NCBI RefSeq assembly: GCF_024323335.1
Contig: NC_066584.1
Location: forward strand, 237,813,494-237,877,493
Reading direction: 5' to 3'
Length of the DNA: 64,000 nt
DNA from: Lathyrus oleraceus
Taxonomy: Eukaryota; Streptophyta; Magnoliopsida; Fabales; Fabaceae
Positions 9,481-20,358 of this stretch are shown here, one piece after another. Below the pieces are notes generated by a model. That model was not told the origin of the DNA and made no database searches. It saw nothing but the letters and a program-made list of their open reading frames with translations. The position numbers and the translations under genes are program-made. Each line of letters opens with the position of its first letter. Position 1 is the stretch's first letter.

Positions 9481-9717
9481 GCTAATTGTAACTGTATTCA
9501 TGATAACACACAGTTTCAGATCTAGAAATCCATCTTTACTCTCAATTTTTTCTCTTCATTGATTTTCCAAAATTCCACACATAAACCCTCATTTTCTTGC
9601 ATAATCATGAACATGGAGTGGTGTTGAGGAAGATTCAACGTGTACTTGGTGGATTTTGCCTCAAATTCGTGCATACTACAAGCTTGAAGGTGTTAATGGA
9701 AATTTCAAATTGAACTG

Positions 9718-9722
9718 ATTTC
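9718..9722. repeat. C1 target-site duplication, left copy (ATTTC)
   Basis: ATTTC precedes the LTR at 9723 and is repeated at 16431-16435 after the other LTR. E2's intact 3' LTR has a single ATTTC at the matching place near 33437. Confidence 0.95.
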
Positions 9723-11103
9723 TGTTAGACGGTGTGGCTAGTGATCGAGAGGGGGGGTGAATAGATCACCTCTTTAAAAAGTTAACGGATTTGACGTTTA
9801 ATCAGAGTTTTCAAAAATGGCGGAAAAATCGGTCCCGAATCGACTTCCGTCTATTCTGAACCGCTACTAGAAAGCCGGACACGCAAGTGCAGTTGCTGGA
9901 TTTTAATGAGAATGACAGAATTAATGCACACAGAATATTAACAGATTGAATGCGCTTATCCTCAAATACTATTTCCAATGAACACAATCAAGTTAACCGT
10001 TTTGTCAAACAGTTGGTGTGTGAGTGTTTGATGATAAACAGCAATGGTGTATGACTAAAGGTTTTGTTATCACTGCTGTCCAGAAATATAATCAATCACC
10101 ACACACTAACAGAATTTGCAAAACAGTATTGAAACGTAAAGAAGATTAAGGTAAGAGTAAGATACGCAGAGATTTGTTAAGGAAGTTCCCCACGTCGTCC
10201 TCGCGTGTGGGTACGTCTCCCTCTCAATTTCAAATGAAATTGAGAACTTTGATTATCAATTATTGCCGAATCCGTTGATACAAGGTTTTGATACAAAGAC
10301 AGAATTTCTAAACTCCAAGAACCTCTTCTTGTATAAACCTTCACTTGATCTGAGCTCGATCAAGATTTTCCTGCACAAAGTTGCAAACAATTCACCGGTT
10401 CCACGACCTGCTTGCGAAATCCCCCGATCTCCAAACGCAACGCTGCGGCTGAATCTGTTCTGCAAATGTGACTCCCAAACCCTCAAGAACACACCAGTTC
10501 TTGAAGGACAAACCAGTAGGTTTTTCCTAGAAACCCCCTTCAATCTTCGACTCAGCTAGATCCTCGATCGTTCCACTGCAACCCACAGCTAGATCCTTGA
10601 TCACACCACTGAACGTTATCTCGATACTTCTTTAATCCAAAGAACAAGAATTGTTATGTGTAATTGTTCTTGAAGAGAAGTGATTGAGAAGATGAAGAAG
10701 ATGAAGTCTCTTTCAGGTTTCTATGTGCTCACTGACAATTGCTCCAACACTTCTTTGATCTTGTGTTCAATTGTCTTTTTGCTCAATGAATTCGTCCCTT
10801 TCACCTGCTGTTGAAACCTGTATTTATATCCTAAAAAAACAGTTGCTGTTATGACTTAAAATAACTCTGTGTATTGATACATACAAGGGTGTATCGATGC
10901 ATACTGTAAGTTGCATAGATTTTTGGTGAAATTAACAAATCATGTATCGATGCAAGAATCGTGTGTATCGATGCATGTGAATTTTACACTAATATGTATC
11001 GATGCTCAATGCGTATGTATCGATGCACAGGCTGACTCAAGTAGTCATGTATCGATGCAGGTGTCGTGTGTATCGATGCACAGAGTTTTTGGCTTTCCAT
11101 GTA
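9723..11103 (-). repeat. C1 3' LTR, truncated
   Basis: Begins TGTTAGACGG and aligns without gaps to 14744-16124 (offset 5021). The last 306 bp of the 1687-bp LTR are missing, replaced at 11104 by pol sequence. A TATA box on the minus strand (10830-10821) is retained. Short open frames here recur identically in the other LTR and are not genes. Confidence 0.93.
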
Positions 11104-12846
11104 ATCACTCCCTTGTGCTACTAAGCGTGCCTTGTTCCTAGTAATCACTCCGTTTTCATCAAGCTTGTTTCTAAAAACCCACTTAGTGCCTATGATATGA
11201 TGATCTCGCGGACGAGGGACAAGTTCCCAAACGTCATTTCTTTTAAATTGATTAAGCTCTTCATGCATGGCCATTAGCCAAAATTCATCAATCAAGGCCT
11301 CTTTGGCATTTTTAGGTTCTACTTGTGAAACAAACGCGAAGTGAGAACAAAAGTTACTTATCTTAGACCGGGTCATTACTCCCTTTGAAATGTCTCCCAA
11401 AATGTTGTCGATGGGATGGTCTTTTGAGGATCTCCAAGCTGTTGGAAGATCATTCACTTCAGCTGTCTTTTCTTCCTCAATTTCTTCATGACTTGTATCT
11501 TCCTCCTTCTCATGGGCAGCTGTTTTGGACTGATCAATTTCCTCAACAGCTTCCTTGAGTATGTCTTCTGTAGATACACCTGCGTCATCAAAAGAAATAC
11601 CTTTTCCGACATTTTTCGGATAAGACTCATCAAACGAAACATGAACCGACTCTTCAACAGTAAGTAAACGCTTATTATACACTCTATATGCTTTGCTTGA
11701 CATTGAGTAACCAAGAAAAATACCTTCATCCGCTTTTGCATCAAACTTCCCAATGTTTTCCTTACCGTTATTCAAAACAAAACATTTACAACCGAATACG
11801 TGAAGATGTGACAAGTTTGGTTTTCTTCCTTTCAAAAGTTCATAAGGAGTTTTGTTCAAAATAGGGCGAATTAAGATTCTGTTTAGGACATAACAGGCTG
11901 TGCTAACAGCATCAGCCCAAAAGTATTTTGGTAATCCACCCTCATTAAGCATTGTTCTTGCCAACTCCTCTAAAACACGATTTTTACGCTCCACAACGCC
12001 ATTTTGTTGTGGAGTGCGAGGGGCTGAAAAGTTATGCTCAATGCCATACTTGTCACAAAACTTCTCAAAGTGATAATTTTGAAACTCACCACCATGATCG
12101 CTACGAATTGTAACTATTTTGGAATTCATTTTGTTTTGGGACAGATTTGCAAAATTTTTAAAAGCAGAAAAAGTTTCATCTTTGCTATGAAGGAATATAG
12201 TCCAAGTGAATCTAGAGTAGTCATCAACTATTACAAAGCCATAGTAGTTTCCACCTAGGCTCTTTGTCCTAGAAGGTCCAAAGAGGTCCATATGGAGAAG
12301 CTCAAGGGGTCGTGAAGTTGAAATTACATTTTTAGATTTAAAAGACACCCTTGTTTGCTTTCCCATTTGGCACGCGTCACATAGGTGGTCTTTTGAAAAT
12401 TTTAATTTTGGTAGACCAACTACTAGATCCTTAGATACAACCTTGTTTAGCAAATCGAAGTTAACATGAGCTAAGCGTCTATGCCAAAGCCAAGAATCAT
12501 CATTCAAGGTGACTAGACATTTAGTATTTGTTAACGGTACATCAAACAAGTCAAGCATATAGATGTTGTTTACTCTTACACCCTTAAACACAATGTTTTG
12601 TTCAGCATGTTCAATTATGCAGCAAGTTTTTGTAAACGAAACTTTATAGCCCATGTCGCATAGTTGACTTATGCTTAACAAATTGTGTTTAAGTCCCTCA
12701 ACTAAATGGACATTTGAAATAGTAGTGGTGGAGGGATTACCTACACTACCTTTGCCGAGTATAGCTCCTTTGTTGTTGTCTCCATAAGTAACATATCCCT
12801 TTTTCTTTGCCTTGAAATCTATAAAAAGCGATATGTCACCGGTCAT
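10984..12846 (-). pseudogene. C1 pol: protease end, integrase and RT start; runs into LTR
   Basis: The 620-residue frame follows the protease motif WFLDSGCSRHMTGD (about 12885-12840). It contains the pre-integrase zinc finger (H122, H127, C156, C159) and the integrase core with D187 (HMDLFGP), D250 (RSDHGGEF) and E286 (NGVVERKN), spaced as DDE integrases require. The copia RT start follows (WVFRNKLDENG, ARLVAQG, near residues 560-585). It then stops matching RT and reads about 40 residues encoded by the LTR repeats. The RT catalytic YVDD box and RNase H are absent, so the element cannot copy itself. Integrase looks intact. Confidence 0.9.
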
Positions 12847-12914
12847 GTGCCTTGAGCAGCCGCTGTCAAGAAACCACCTTCTATCTACGGAGGCAAGGCA
12901 CTCATCCTACAACA

Positions 12915-13376
12915 TCAAAAGAGAGAAGTTGGTCCCCAATTTTCATTGGGTCCAAGAGGGTAAGTGTTAACATGGTTGCCTTTTGGCTTCCATTGATAAA
13001 TACCTTTAGGGACTAGAAATCTCCTAAATTTGCATTTCTCAATGGTATGGCCAGCATGACAACAATAATGACATAAACCATGATGATGTGTTTGTTGTTT
13101 CTTGTTCATTGAATCCTTTAAAATAAAAGAGTATTTTGCATATGGAGGATTCAATGACTTCTTAAACAACTTGGGGTCAACGGCATAAGTAATTTTAGGT
13201 TGTAGCGCTTTCTCTAGTTTGACCTTAAGAGTGTTTACCTCTTTTTGCCAAACATAACAAGCGTCACAATACCTAACTCTACTACATCCGTCAATGTCAA
13301 TAGTTTTTGAATTTTCTGCAATACTAGTTTTCAATGCTTCTAAATCTATTTCAGCTTTGTTTACTTTACCTTCCAA
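12915..13376 (-). pseudogene. C1 gag C-terminal part, out of frame
   Basis: A 153-residue frame that continues gag one base out of register. At 13375 the upstream frame reads a short terminal ...FSFWKVK before stopping, while this frame carries on EGKVNKAEIDLEALK. It contains a second CCHC zinc knuckle, CHYCCHAGHTIEKC. It ends in TGA near 12915, where the protease segment continues in another register. Two zinc knuckles within the large Gag are consistent with SIRE/Maximus-type copia elements. It serves RNA binding in the Gag precursor; here it is disconnected by frameshift. Confidence 0.8.
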
Positions 13377-14710
13377 AAAGAGAAGATATGTTTGTCGGAA
13401 GCTAGTCGTTTAAAAGCATCTACAGCTTCGTTATGCAGTTTTTCAAAAGCTATTTTTAATTCCGAAAAAGACATAGAGGAGAAGTTATTGAAGTAGGCTT
13501 GTTTTACCTTTTTGTCATTGTTTTTCTTCTTGTGGTAGGACTGAATTTTTGAGTGAGCCATAAGGCACAGATTTGCAGCTTCATCATCATCACTTGAGCT
13601 TTGTGTGCTTGATGAATCACTATCACTTTCCCATGCAATATACGCTCTCCTTTGCTTGCTGTACCCTTTTGGTGAGTCTTTTCTTTGGTCCTTATACTTC
13701 ATAGGGCAGTCCGTTTTAAAGTGTCCGGATTTACCACAATTAAAGCATGATCCTCTTCCTCTACTCTTCTTGTTTTCTTCTTGTTTCGAATTTATGGATT
13801 GTCTTCGAAACTTCATGAGATTTTTGTCGGAATGCTTGACTCCATTCTTTCGAATGAATCTATTGTATCTCCTTACAAACAGTCCCATTTCCTCATCATC
13901 CGAGTCTTTGTCACTACTTGAATCATTGTCGCTTTGCTCTTTTCGTGAGGACTTAGAGCTAGAAGCCACAAGAGCTATTGGCTTCTTCTCTCCCTCTTTG
14001 TCTCTTTTCTTTTCCTTCTCCTTCTTACTTTTATTCTCATATTTTTCAAGACTTTCCAAAGCTTGCTGATGTTCTTCCAGCTTTCCAAACAGTGTTGTAA
14101 TCGTAAGTCTTGTAAGATCGTTGGCTTCCTTGATTGCTGTAACTTTAGGTTGCCACTCCCTGCTAAGACACCTGAGAATTTTATTAGTAGCAATTTCATT
14201 GGAAATAGGTTTTCCAAGAGCATTCAATCGGTTAGTTAGATGGGTGAATCTCTTTTGCATGTCGGAGATGGATTCTCCTTGTTTCATGCGAAAGAGCTCA
14301 AATTCTTGATTGAGTGTGTTAATGCGGGACTGTTTTACTTCAGTAGTACCCTCATGGGCAACTTCTAAAGCGTCCCACATTTCTTTAGCTGTCGTGCAAT
14401 GTGATACTCGATAATACTCATCAACACCAAGTGCTGAAATTAACATGTTTCGAGCTCTCCAATCACACGACCACTTTTTCTCATCTTTCTCATTCCAATC
14501 ATCTTCTGGTTTAGGTACTATGGCGCCATCCGCATTAGTCATTGTAATTTGAAACGGACCGTTTTCAATGGCAGCCCATACTAACCTATCCACAGAATTT
14601 ATATGAACTCGCATGCAGTCTTTCCAGTAGCCATAATTTTCACCGTTGAAAATAGGTGCTCTATTATACACCCCCTTTGGTTCAGAATCCATACTGTTAC
14701 AGGCAGCCAC
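13361..14710 (-). CDS. C1 Gag (copia type) with CCHC zinc knuckle
   Basis: The 449-residue frame starts 20 bases after the PBS. It holds the copia Gag core: IFNGENYGYWKDCM (about 20-33), ARNMLISALGVDEY, AKEMWDALEVAHEGT and VKQSRINTLNQEFELF. A basic/acidic linker (KSKKEKEKKRDKEG, then a Ser/Asp tract) follows, then the zinc knuckle CFNCGKSGHFKTDC at residues 322-335. Gag forms the particle and binds element RNA. The 3' end is truncated by the frameshift at about 13370. Codon pattern and motifs are well preserved, in line with a recent insertion. Confidence 0.9.
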   Translation of the reverse strand: MAACNSMDSEPKGVYNRAPIFNGENYGYWKDCMRVHINSVDRLVWAAIENGPFQITMTNADGAIVPKPEDDWNEKDEKKWSCDWRARNMLISALGVDEYYRVSHCTTAKEMWDALEVAHEGTTEVKQSRINTLNQEFELFRMKQGESISDMQKRFTHLTNRLNALGKPISNEIATNKILRCLSREWQPKVTAIKEANDLTRLTITTLFGKLEEHQQALESLEKYENKSKKEKEKKRDKEGEKKPIALVASSSKSSRKEQSDNDSSSDKDSDDEEMGLFVRRYNRFIRKNGVKHSDKNLMKFRRQSINSKQEENKKSRGRGSCFNCGKSGHFKTDCPMKYKDQRKDSPKGYSKQRRAYIAWESDSDSSSTQSSSDDDEAANLCLMAHSKIQSYHKKKNNDKKVKQAYFNNFSSMSFSELKIAFEKLHNEAVDAFKRLASDKHIFSFWKVK

Positions 14711-14729
14711 AGAGCACCAGCGAACCGGC

Positions 14730-14741
14730 GCTCTGATACCA
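14730..14741 (-). promoter_or_regulatory. C1 primer-binding site (initiator tRNA-Met)
   Basis: On the minus strand TGGTATCAGAGC, two bases after the 5' LTR end, is complementary to the 3' end of plant initiator tRNA-Met, the usual copia primer. Confidence 0.92.
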
Positions 14742-15841
14742 CTTGTTAGACGGTGTGGCTAGTGATCGAGAGGGGGGGTGAATAGATCACCTCTTTAAAA
14801 AGTTAACGGATTTGACGTTTAATCAGAGTTTTCAAAAATGGCGGAAAAATCGGTCCCGAATCGACTTCCGTCTATTCTGAACCGCTACTAGAAAGCCGGA
14901 CACGCAAGTGCAGTTGCTGGATTTTAATGAGAATGACAGAATTAATGCACACAGAATATTAATAGATTGAATGCGCTTATCCTCAAATACTATTTCCAAT
15001 GAACACAATCAAGTTAACCGTTTTGTCAAACAGTTGGTGTGTGAGTGTTTGATGATAAACAGCAATGGTGTATGACTAAAGGTTTTGTTATCACTGCTGT
15101 CCAGAAATATAATCAATCACCACACACTAACAGAATTTGCAAAACAGTATTGAAACGTAAAGAAGATTAAGGTAAGAGTAAGATACGCAGAGATTTGTTA
15201 AGGAAGTTCCCCACGTCGTCCTCGCGTGTGGGTACGTCTCCCTCTCAATTTCAAATGAAATTGAGAACTTTGATTATCAATTATTGCCGAATCCGTTGAT
15301 ACAAGGTTTTGATACAAAGACAGAATTTCTAAACTCCAAGAACCTCTTCTTGTATAAACCTTCACTTGATCTGAGCTCGATCAAGATTTTCCTGCACAAA
15401 GTTGCAAACAATTCACCGGTTCCACGACCTGCTTGCGAAATCCCCCGATCTCCAAACGCAACGCTGCGGCTGAATCTGTTCTGCAAATGTGACTCCCAAA
15501 CCCTCAAGAACACACCAGTTCTTGAAGGACAAACCAGTAGGTTTTTCCTAGAAACCCCCTTCAATCTTCGACTCAGCTAGATCCTCGATCGTTCCACTGC
15601 AACCCACAGCTAGATCCTTGATCACACCACTGAACGTTATCTCGATACTTCTTTAATCCAAAGAACAAGAATTGTTATGTGTAATTGTTCTTGAAGAGAA
15701 GTGATTGAGAAGATGAAGAAGATGAAGTCTCTTTCAGGTTTCTATGTGCTCACTGACAATTGCTCCAACACTTCTTTGATCTTGTGTTCAATTGTCTTTT
15801 TGCTCAATGAATTCGTCCCTTTCACCTGCTGTTGAAACCTG

Positions 15842-15851
15842 TATTTATATC
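15842..15851 (-). promoter_or_regulatory. Candidate TATA box of C1 5' LTR
   Basis: GATATAAATA on the minus strand, about 580 bp from the LTR's 5' end, just downstream of the TGCATCGATACA array. The same box lies in the truncated LTR at 10830-10821. Confidence 0.6.
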
Positions 15852-15890
15852 CTAAAAAAACAGTTGCTGTTATGACTTAAAATAACTCTG

Positions 15891-16226
15891 TGTATTGATA
15901 CATACAAGGGTGTATCGACGCATACTGTAAGTTGCATAGATTTTTGGTGAAATTAACAAATCATGTATCGATGCAAGAATCGTGTGTATCGATGCATGTG
16001 AATTTTACACTAATATGTATCGATGCTCAATGCGTATGTATCGATGCACAGGCTGACTCAAGTAGTCATGTATCGATGCAGGTGTCGTGTGTATCGATGC
16101 ACAGAGTTTTTGGCTTTCCATGTATTGATGCATGGTTCGTATGTATCGATGCATACTGAACAAGAATTGTTTTGTGATTAATCACAGGCTACATGTATCG
16201 ATGCAAAGGGTCATGTATTGATACAT
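15891..16226. repeat. Array of TGTATCGATGCA words in C1 5' LTR
   Basis: About 12 copies of TGTAT(C/T)GATGCA or a close variant in 336 bp, at irregular spacing of 15-50 bp. Each contains the palindrome ATCGAT and is nearly self-complementary over 12 bp. The truncated LTR has eight of them (about 10870-11082). The position just upstream of the TATA box suggests transcription-factor sites or methylation-prone CG islands; neither is shown by sequence. Confidence 0.85.
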
Positions 16227-16430
16227 ACTGACATAAAATGCATTTTAATTGTTATTTTAAAGGAAATTTTCAATGTAGGCTTATATGTGTGGTTATGCAA
16301 CAATAGAATGGGATGAATTACAAAGTAAGAACACAAATATATCATGTAATGCAATGCACAACCAATTTGGATGATGATCACACAATTTGCTATCATTAAA
16401 AGTTAATTCAAGTTAATGAATTCTTTCACA

Positions 16431-16435
16431 ATTTC
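16431..16435. repeat. C1 target-site duplication, right copy (ATTTC)
   Basis: ATTTC following the C1 5' LTR end; E2's 5' LTR resumes here with AAGTCGTTTCACAAGCC as in the 3' LTR. Confidence 0.95.
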
Positions 16436-19151
16436 AAGTCGTTTCACAAGCCATTTCTTGAACAAAACTTCATTTGAGCTCAAGGGAAGGGGAACTGGAC
16501 GTTGCTGAGCCTTGGATACACGATTTTCAACCTTCTGTTCTTCAAGAGGTTAGAAATTGAACCTCATGATTCTTGATTTCATTGTCATATTTGTGTAGAT
16601 CTTTTAACCCTGAGAATTCTGGTATGAATTTCACATGAAATGGTGCACTATAACATGAGATACGTGCGATTGAAGTTTTGCATTCATTAATGTTTCTGCT
16701 CGATTTGAACTTGTTATGTTGAATTAGTGTGAAATATTGGTCGATCTATGATGTACATTGCGTGAGGATTCAAATGATGTAAAGATTTTGAGAATCTGGA
16801 AAATTTTCTTGAGCATTGTTCCTGTTCATCATCGTCTTCACGAGGAAGACGATGTAGCGTCCACATAGCGACGGTTTTGCGTCCATCTGGTTTTGGTTAG
16901 GGTTTTGGTCCAAAACGTCGTCGTTTTGGCCAAGCGAATAGTGAAACGGCAGCGTTTCAGTGTTGGCGCTCTTCATTCAAATTCGTACTTGGTTCGATTC
17001 CTACCCGTGCCAGTTTTTTCAAATTAATTCACGTTTTAGCCTTTTCCCTCCATATTTGCCTATGCTACATTTTTATTTCACATATTTTTTAGCCAACTTT
17101 AAAAAATCATAACTCATTGAATATTAATCCAATTCACCTCCAAATTTTTGCCAAATGATCCTTGTGATGTCTAGTTTTCTTTTGGTGTGATCTCCTGATT
17201 TTTACCATGTCTGGATTTTGAATTGTGTTAGGATGCTTGAACTTATGTGCTTTCATGACCTTGCCTTGCTCTTTCTATTATGAAATGCTTGATATTGATC
17301 CAAATGCATTGAAATTTTGCTTGATTGTTCCTAACATGTTAATGGATGTTTGAGGCTTGGTTTGGTATTTTTCTCATTTGCCATTTCTGTTTTACACACA
17401 TGTTTGTATGGTGTGATAATTTGTGTCACACATTTGGTTGATCAACTTGTGCAATTTAATTTCCATATCAAATGATCTTTATTGATTCTGATTTTTTGTA
17501 TGATGATTGTATTGGATGTGTTGAATGCTCATAATTTTTCCAGAATTATTTGAATCATTTCTGTTTTGATTTGGAATTTTCATTCTCAATGTCCAAATGT
17601 GTGCTTTGAAATTATCTTTGACTTCCCTTGCACATGAAATGCCTTTGCTTGATGAGTTTGTTTTGGTCCTTTTTGGGACATATTCATATGTGTTTGAAGT
17701 TGCATTGTGTTGAATTTTAGCTTCTGTTTTGAATTTTTTTCTTCACCTTTGACCCTAGGCTTTGACCTAGTGCTTTGTACTTACATGTGAGCTTTGAATT
17801 TCAGGTCCAAGTATCCAATCTCCATGGTTGATGTTGCTTCATCATTTGAATGTTGATATTTGCTATTGATTGCTAACATTTGGTTGTTTTGTAGTTTGAT
17901 GATAAATCACTTGAGTTTGCCTTATGGCTTATATGTTGTACATTTGGATTGTCTGTTTGTTGTTGACTGTTGTCTGTTTGTCTGAATACTGGACTGATCT
18001 GTTTAGTTGTTTACACAGGTACCTAAGTTGCTTTAAGTTCACTTGAACTTTGCTTTGCTTGTGGTTGGCATACCACCTAGGTAATGACCTCTAACTCCAT
18101 GTAGTCTGGAAGACCTGTCATGTTATGTTGGCAAGCACCTGTCTGAAGCCCTCCTTAAGAGGCAATGTTTATGGTTGTTTACCTTTGTGCCTTGTACATT
18201 CAAAGACCTCCTAAGTGAAGAGGCATTGGCAGATAAAAGGGATGTGCAATCCATCCCTTGCTATTCAGTTGTGTCTTTCATCTTGCTCACATCATGTGTT
18301 GATGCATTTTGAATAAAAACCCAAAATCTTGTTGTGTCAGTCATGTGGAGTAGAGTTCCTGATTCTGAACTCCCACGCTTTCATTGTTTCAAGCTCTCCC
18401 AGGCCCGGGATAAGAGCTGTGAGGTCTTACCTTCACTTCCCATTTCATCTGCTTCACCCTAACTCTCAATGTTAGGGTTAAGAGCTAACAAAACCCTTTT
18501 CCAGTTGGCTTGTTTGTCGAGGTTGATATGACCCCTTGACTAAAGCCCAGCCTTGTATGAGCCACTTGTTTGCATATAGTGTGTGTGCTTGCTCTCTTGT
18601 GCTTGTGATTACTCATGTGTTGTTTAGGCTAGCTTGCTCCCTGTGCAAGTTAGGTTAGGACTAGAGACCTCAACTTAGGGATCGTATGCATGACAACTTC
18701 TAGGCTCGAGTCGTAGTCTCCCTAGTAGCTTGTTATCTCCCTTGTCTCTGGTTAGGATAGTGGTTCTTTCCCTGTTAAGGGGAACTACATCGCCCTGATC
18801 CTCATACCAGATGAGGTACGTAGGCAGGAGATGAGTTGATCTCTCCGGACGCCCTTTTTCTTTTTCAACCCTCTTGTTTGTGTCTGGATTCTGACATAAG
18901 TCCAGCGATTGGCAGTCGGTTTCCTGTGTGTGTGTGTTTGGAGTCTGACATAAGTTCAGCGATTGGCAGTCGGTTTCCTGTTTTTCTTTGTGTGTCTGGA
19001 GTTGGATCTAAGCCCATTGATTGGCCTTCCGTTTCTAGTGTTGTGTCTCGTTTGACGTCTCAGTGTCTCCGTTTAGTGTCTTTGTTTGGCGTGCGTTAGC
19101 CGAGCTACGAGTGCTCTGATTCTTTCTCTGGTTAGAGAAGATACGTATGCA

Positions 19152-19254
19152 TAGGATGCGATGTCCTAGCGAGCATGTTTCCCGCTTCCCCGAACTACGT
19201 CGACTCTGATGTCTGTGTCTGACAGACTACGTAGGCCCAGGATGCGATATCCTG
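19152..19254 (+). repeat. Two R-U5 hairpins with loop GCGAT in E2 LTR
   Basis: TAGGAT-GCGAT-GTCCTA (19152-19168, one T-G pair) and CAGGAT-GCGAT-ATCCTG (19238-19254, fully paired). Each follows a TACGTA word and is followed by CGAG. The LTR of E1 has two of the same kind with different stems (44545-44561 and 44642-44658 on the opposite strand). They lie downstream of the TATA box, so they are probably transcribed. Confidence 0.75.
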
Positions 19255-19556
19255 CCGAGTCCGCCTCTTCCGTCTTTCATCTGTGTTTCCTTCCAGTGTG
19301 CGTGCATTCTTTGAGCAGTTCTCTAGCAACCTTCCTTCTACTCTTTTGAGCGTGGATCCCGTCGAGTACGACGGATACGTAGGGGTGCTAATACCTTCCC
19401 TTCGCATAACCGACTCCCGATCCTTGCAATCTCTGGTCGTGAGACCATTTCCTTTCCAGGTTTACTTCGAGCGTTTCCTTTCCCTCCTTCGGGATAAATA
19501 ACGCACGGTGGCGGCTCTGTTTCTTTTTCCATCGATTTTTCGCGTAATGCGACAAC

Positions 19557-19574
19557 TGGCGACTCTGCTGGGGA
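19557..19574 (+). promoter_or_regulatory. E2 primer-binding site
   Basis: TGGCGACTCTGCTGGGGA two bases after the LTR end, identical to E3's PBS and one base different from E1's. Its complement ends in CCA as a tRNA 3' end should. Ogre elements are reported to use tRNA-Arg. Confidence 0.9.
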
Positions 19575-20310
19575 ATAATAGAAAAGTTGACCTCTTGCTG
19601 GTCCATCTTCCCTAAGCGAGTCAGTCCTAGCGCTCTTTAGGATAGTTGTGGTTGCTTTTCTTTCTTTATTTATTGCACTTATAATTATGTTGTGGTTGTA
19701 TATGTTTGCATTTATGTTTGCATTTATGTTTGCATTTATGTTTGCACGCATCATACTTATCATTGTGCTGGCTGTGTGTCTGTTTCTCTGTGGGGTGGGA
19801 GTTACAAGAGGTAAAAGGCCCAATACCCAGGCTATGAGTGAACTCTAGGATACCTAGGAATAGAGTGATTCATGGGAAGCGGGTGGTATAGCGCCACTTA
19901 GCGGAACATGATATCACGAGCAGTTTAGATCCTGATGGGGTATTATCGTTGCACACATCTGGTGTGTACATGATGATATTCTTGAAAGGGTTGTTTATCC
20001 TGCGTTTCCCTTGACCTTACCTTGGCCTAGATGACACCTGTGAGTGGGGAGGGATTGAATCATTACAGGTACAGTTGGTGACTCTTGGTTCCTGTTGGTG
20101 ACTTGGTTCAGAAGTATGGGTTCTAGATGACTTTGGGTTCCAGATGACTTTGATTGGTTCCGAATTCATGCCGAAGCTCTGATTCTGTGCCTTGAGATAC
20201 ACAGCCAACCAGTCATGTTTGCATCATTTGCATCATAGCATGTTTATTTTCAAAAAAAAATAATGCAATAAAAAATAATAAAAAAGAAGAAGAAAAATAA
20301 AAAAAGCTAA
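19575..20310 (+). other. E2 5' leader
   Basis: Untranslated leader between PBS and ORF1. About 19805-20075 is strongly similar to the leader of E1 although that is a different LTR family, so it may be the packaging region. It also holds three and a half copies of TTTGCATTTATG (19705-19746) and ends in an A-rich stretch (20250-20300). Confidence 0.75.
19705..19746 (+). repeat. 12-bp tandem repeat TTTGCATTTATG, 3.5 copies
   Basis: Perfect copies at 19705, 19717 and 19729, then a partial one. It is not seen in the E1 leader, so it is a local expansion. Confidence 0.9.
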
Positions 20311-20358
20311 TCTCCTCATGCATATCATTTCTCAGGTTCATTCAGGAGTCTGTTCACT

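Larger units (their letters stand above)
9723..16430 (-). mobile_element. SIRE/Maximus-like Ty1/copia element C1, internally deleted
   Basis: Minus-strand element flanked by the duplication ATTTC (9718-9722, 16431-16435). Its 5' LTR is 14744-16430 and its 3' LTR remnant 9723-11103. The PBS at 14741-14730 matches the 3' end of initiator tRNA-Met. It codes for gag with two zinc knuckles, protease and integrase in the copia order. RT beyond its first 60 or so residues, RNase H, the polypurine tract and 306 bp of the 3' LTR are deleted. A one-base frameshift breaks gag near 13370. By eye the two LTRs differ at two positions over 1381 bp, so insertion was recent. Confidence 0.93.
14744..16430 (-). 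repeat. C1 5' LTR, complete (1687 bp)
   Basis: TGTTAGACGG...TTTCACA, with TG/CA ends on the plus strand. It is preceded in the element by nothing but the target duplication ATTTC at 16431. It contains the TATA box at 15851-15842 and the repeat array at 15891-16226, which lies upstream of the TATA box in transcription sense (U3). Confidence 0.93.
8461..19554 (+). repeat. E2 5' LTR, split by copia element C1
   Basis: Starts TGTAGCACCTC and ends ...ATGCGACA, followed by the PBS. The parts 8461-9722 and 16431-19554 align in order with the 3' LTR (32175 onward), interrupted only by C1. The 3' portion contains the promoter-distal words TACGTA and two hairpins with loop GCGAT, then the conserved GGTGCTAATACCTTCCC and a GATAAATAACGCACGGTGGCG segment shared with the LTR of E1. 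No gene is visible in either part. Confidence 0.93.

Noticed and set aside
10256..10559. Overlapping 95- and 98-codon frames on both strands, repeated at 15277-15580
   Set aside because: They lie in the C1 LTRs and are identical because the LTRs are; no known domain and on opposite strands of the same bases.
13605..14069. Plus-strand 154-codon frame, Leu/Ser/Phe-rich
   Set aside because: Reverse-strand shadow of the charged Lys/Ser/Asp linker of C1 Gag.
19557..19574. tRNA fragment or tRNA gene
   Set aside because: Only the 18-base primer complement is present; no cloverleaf around it.
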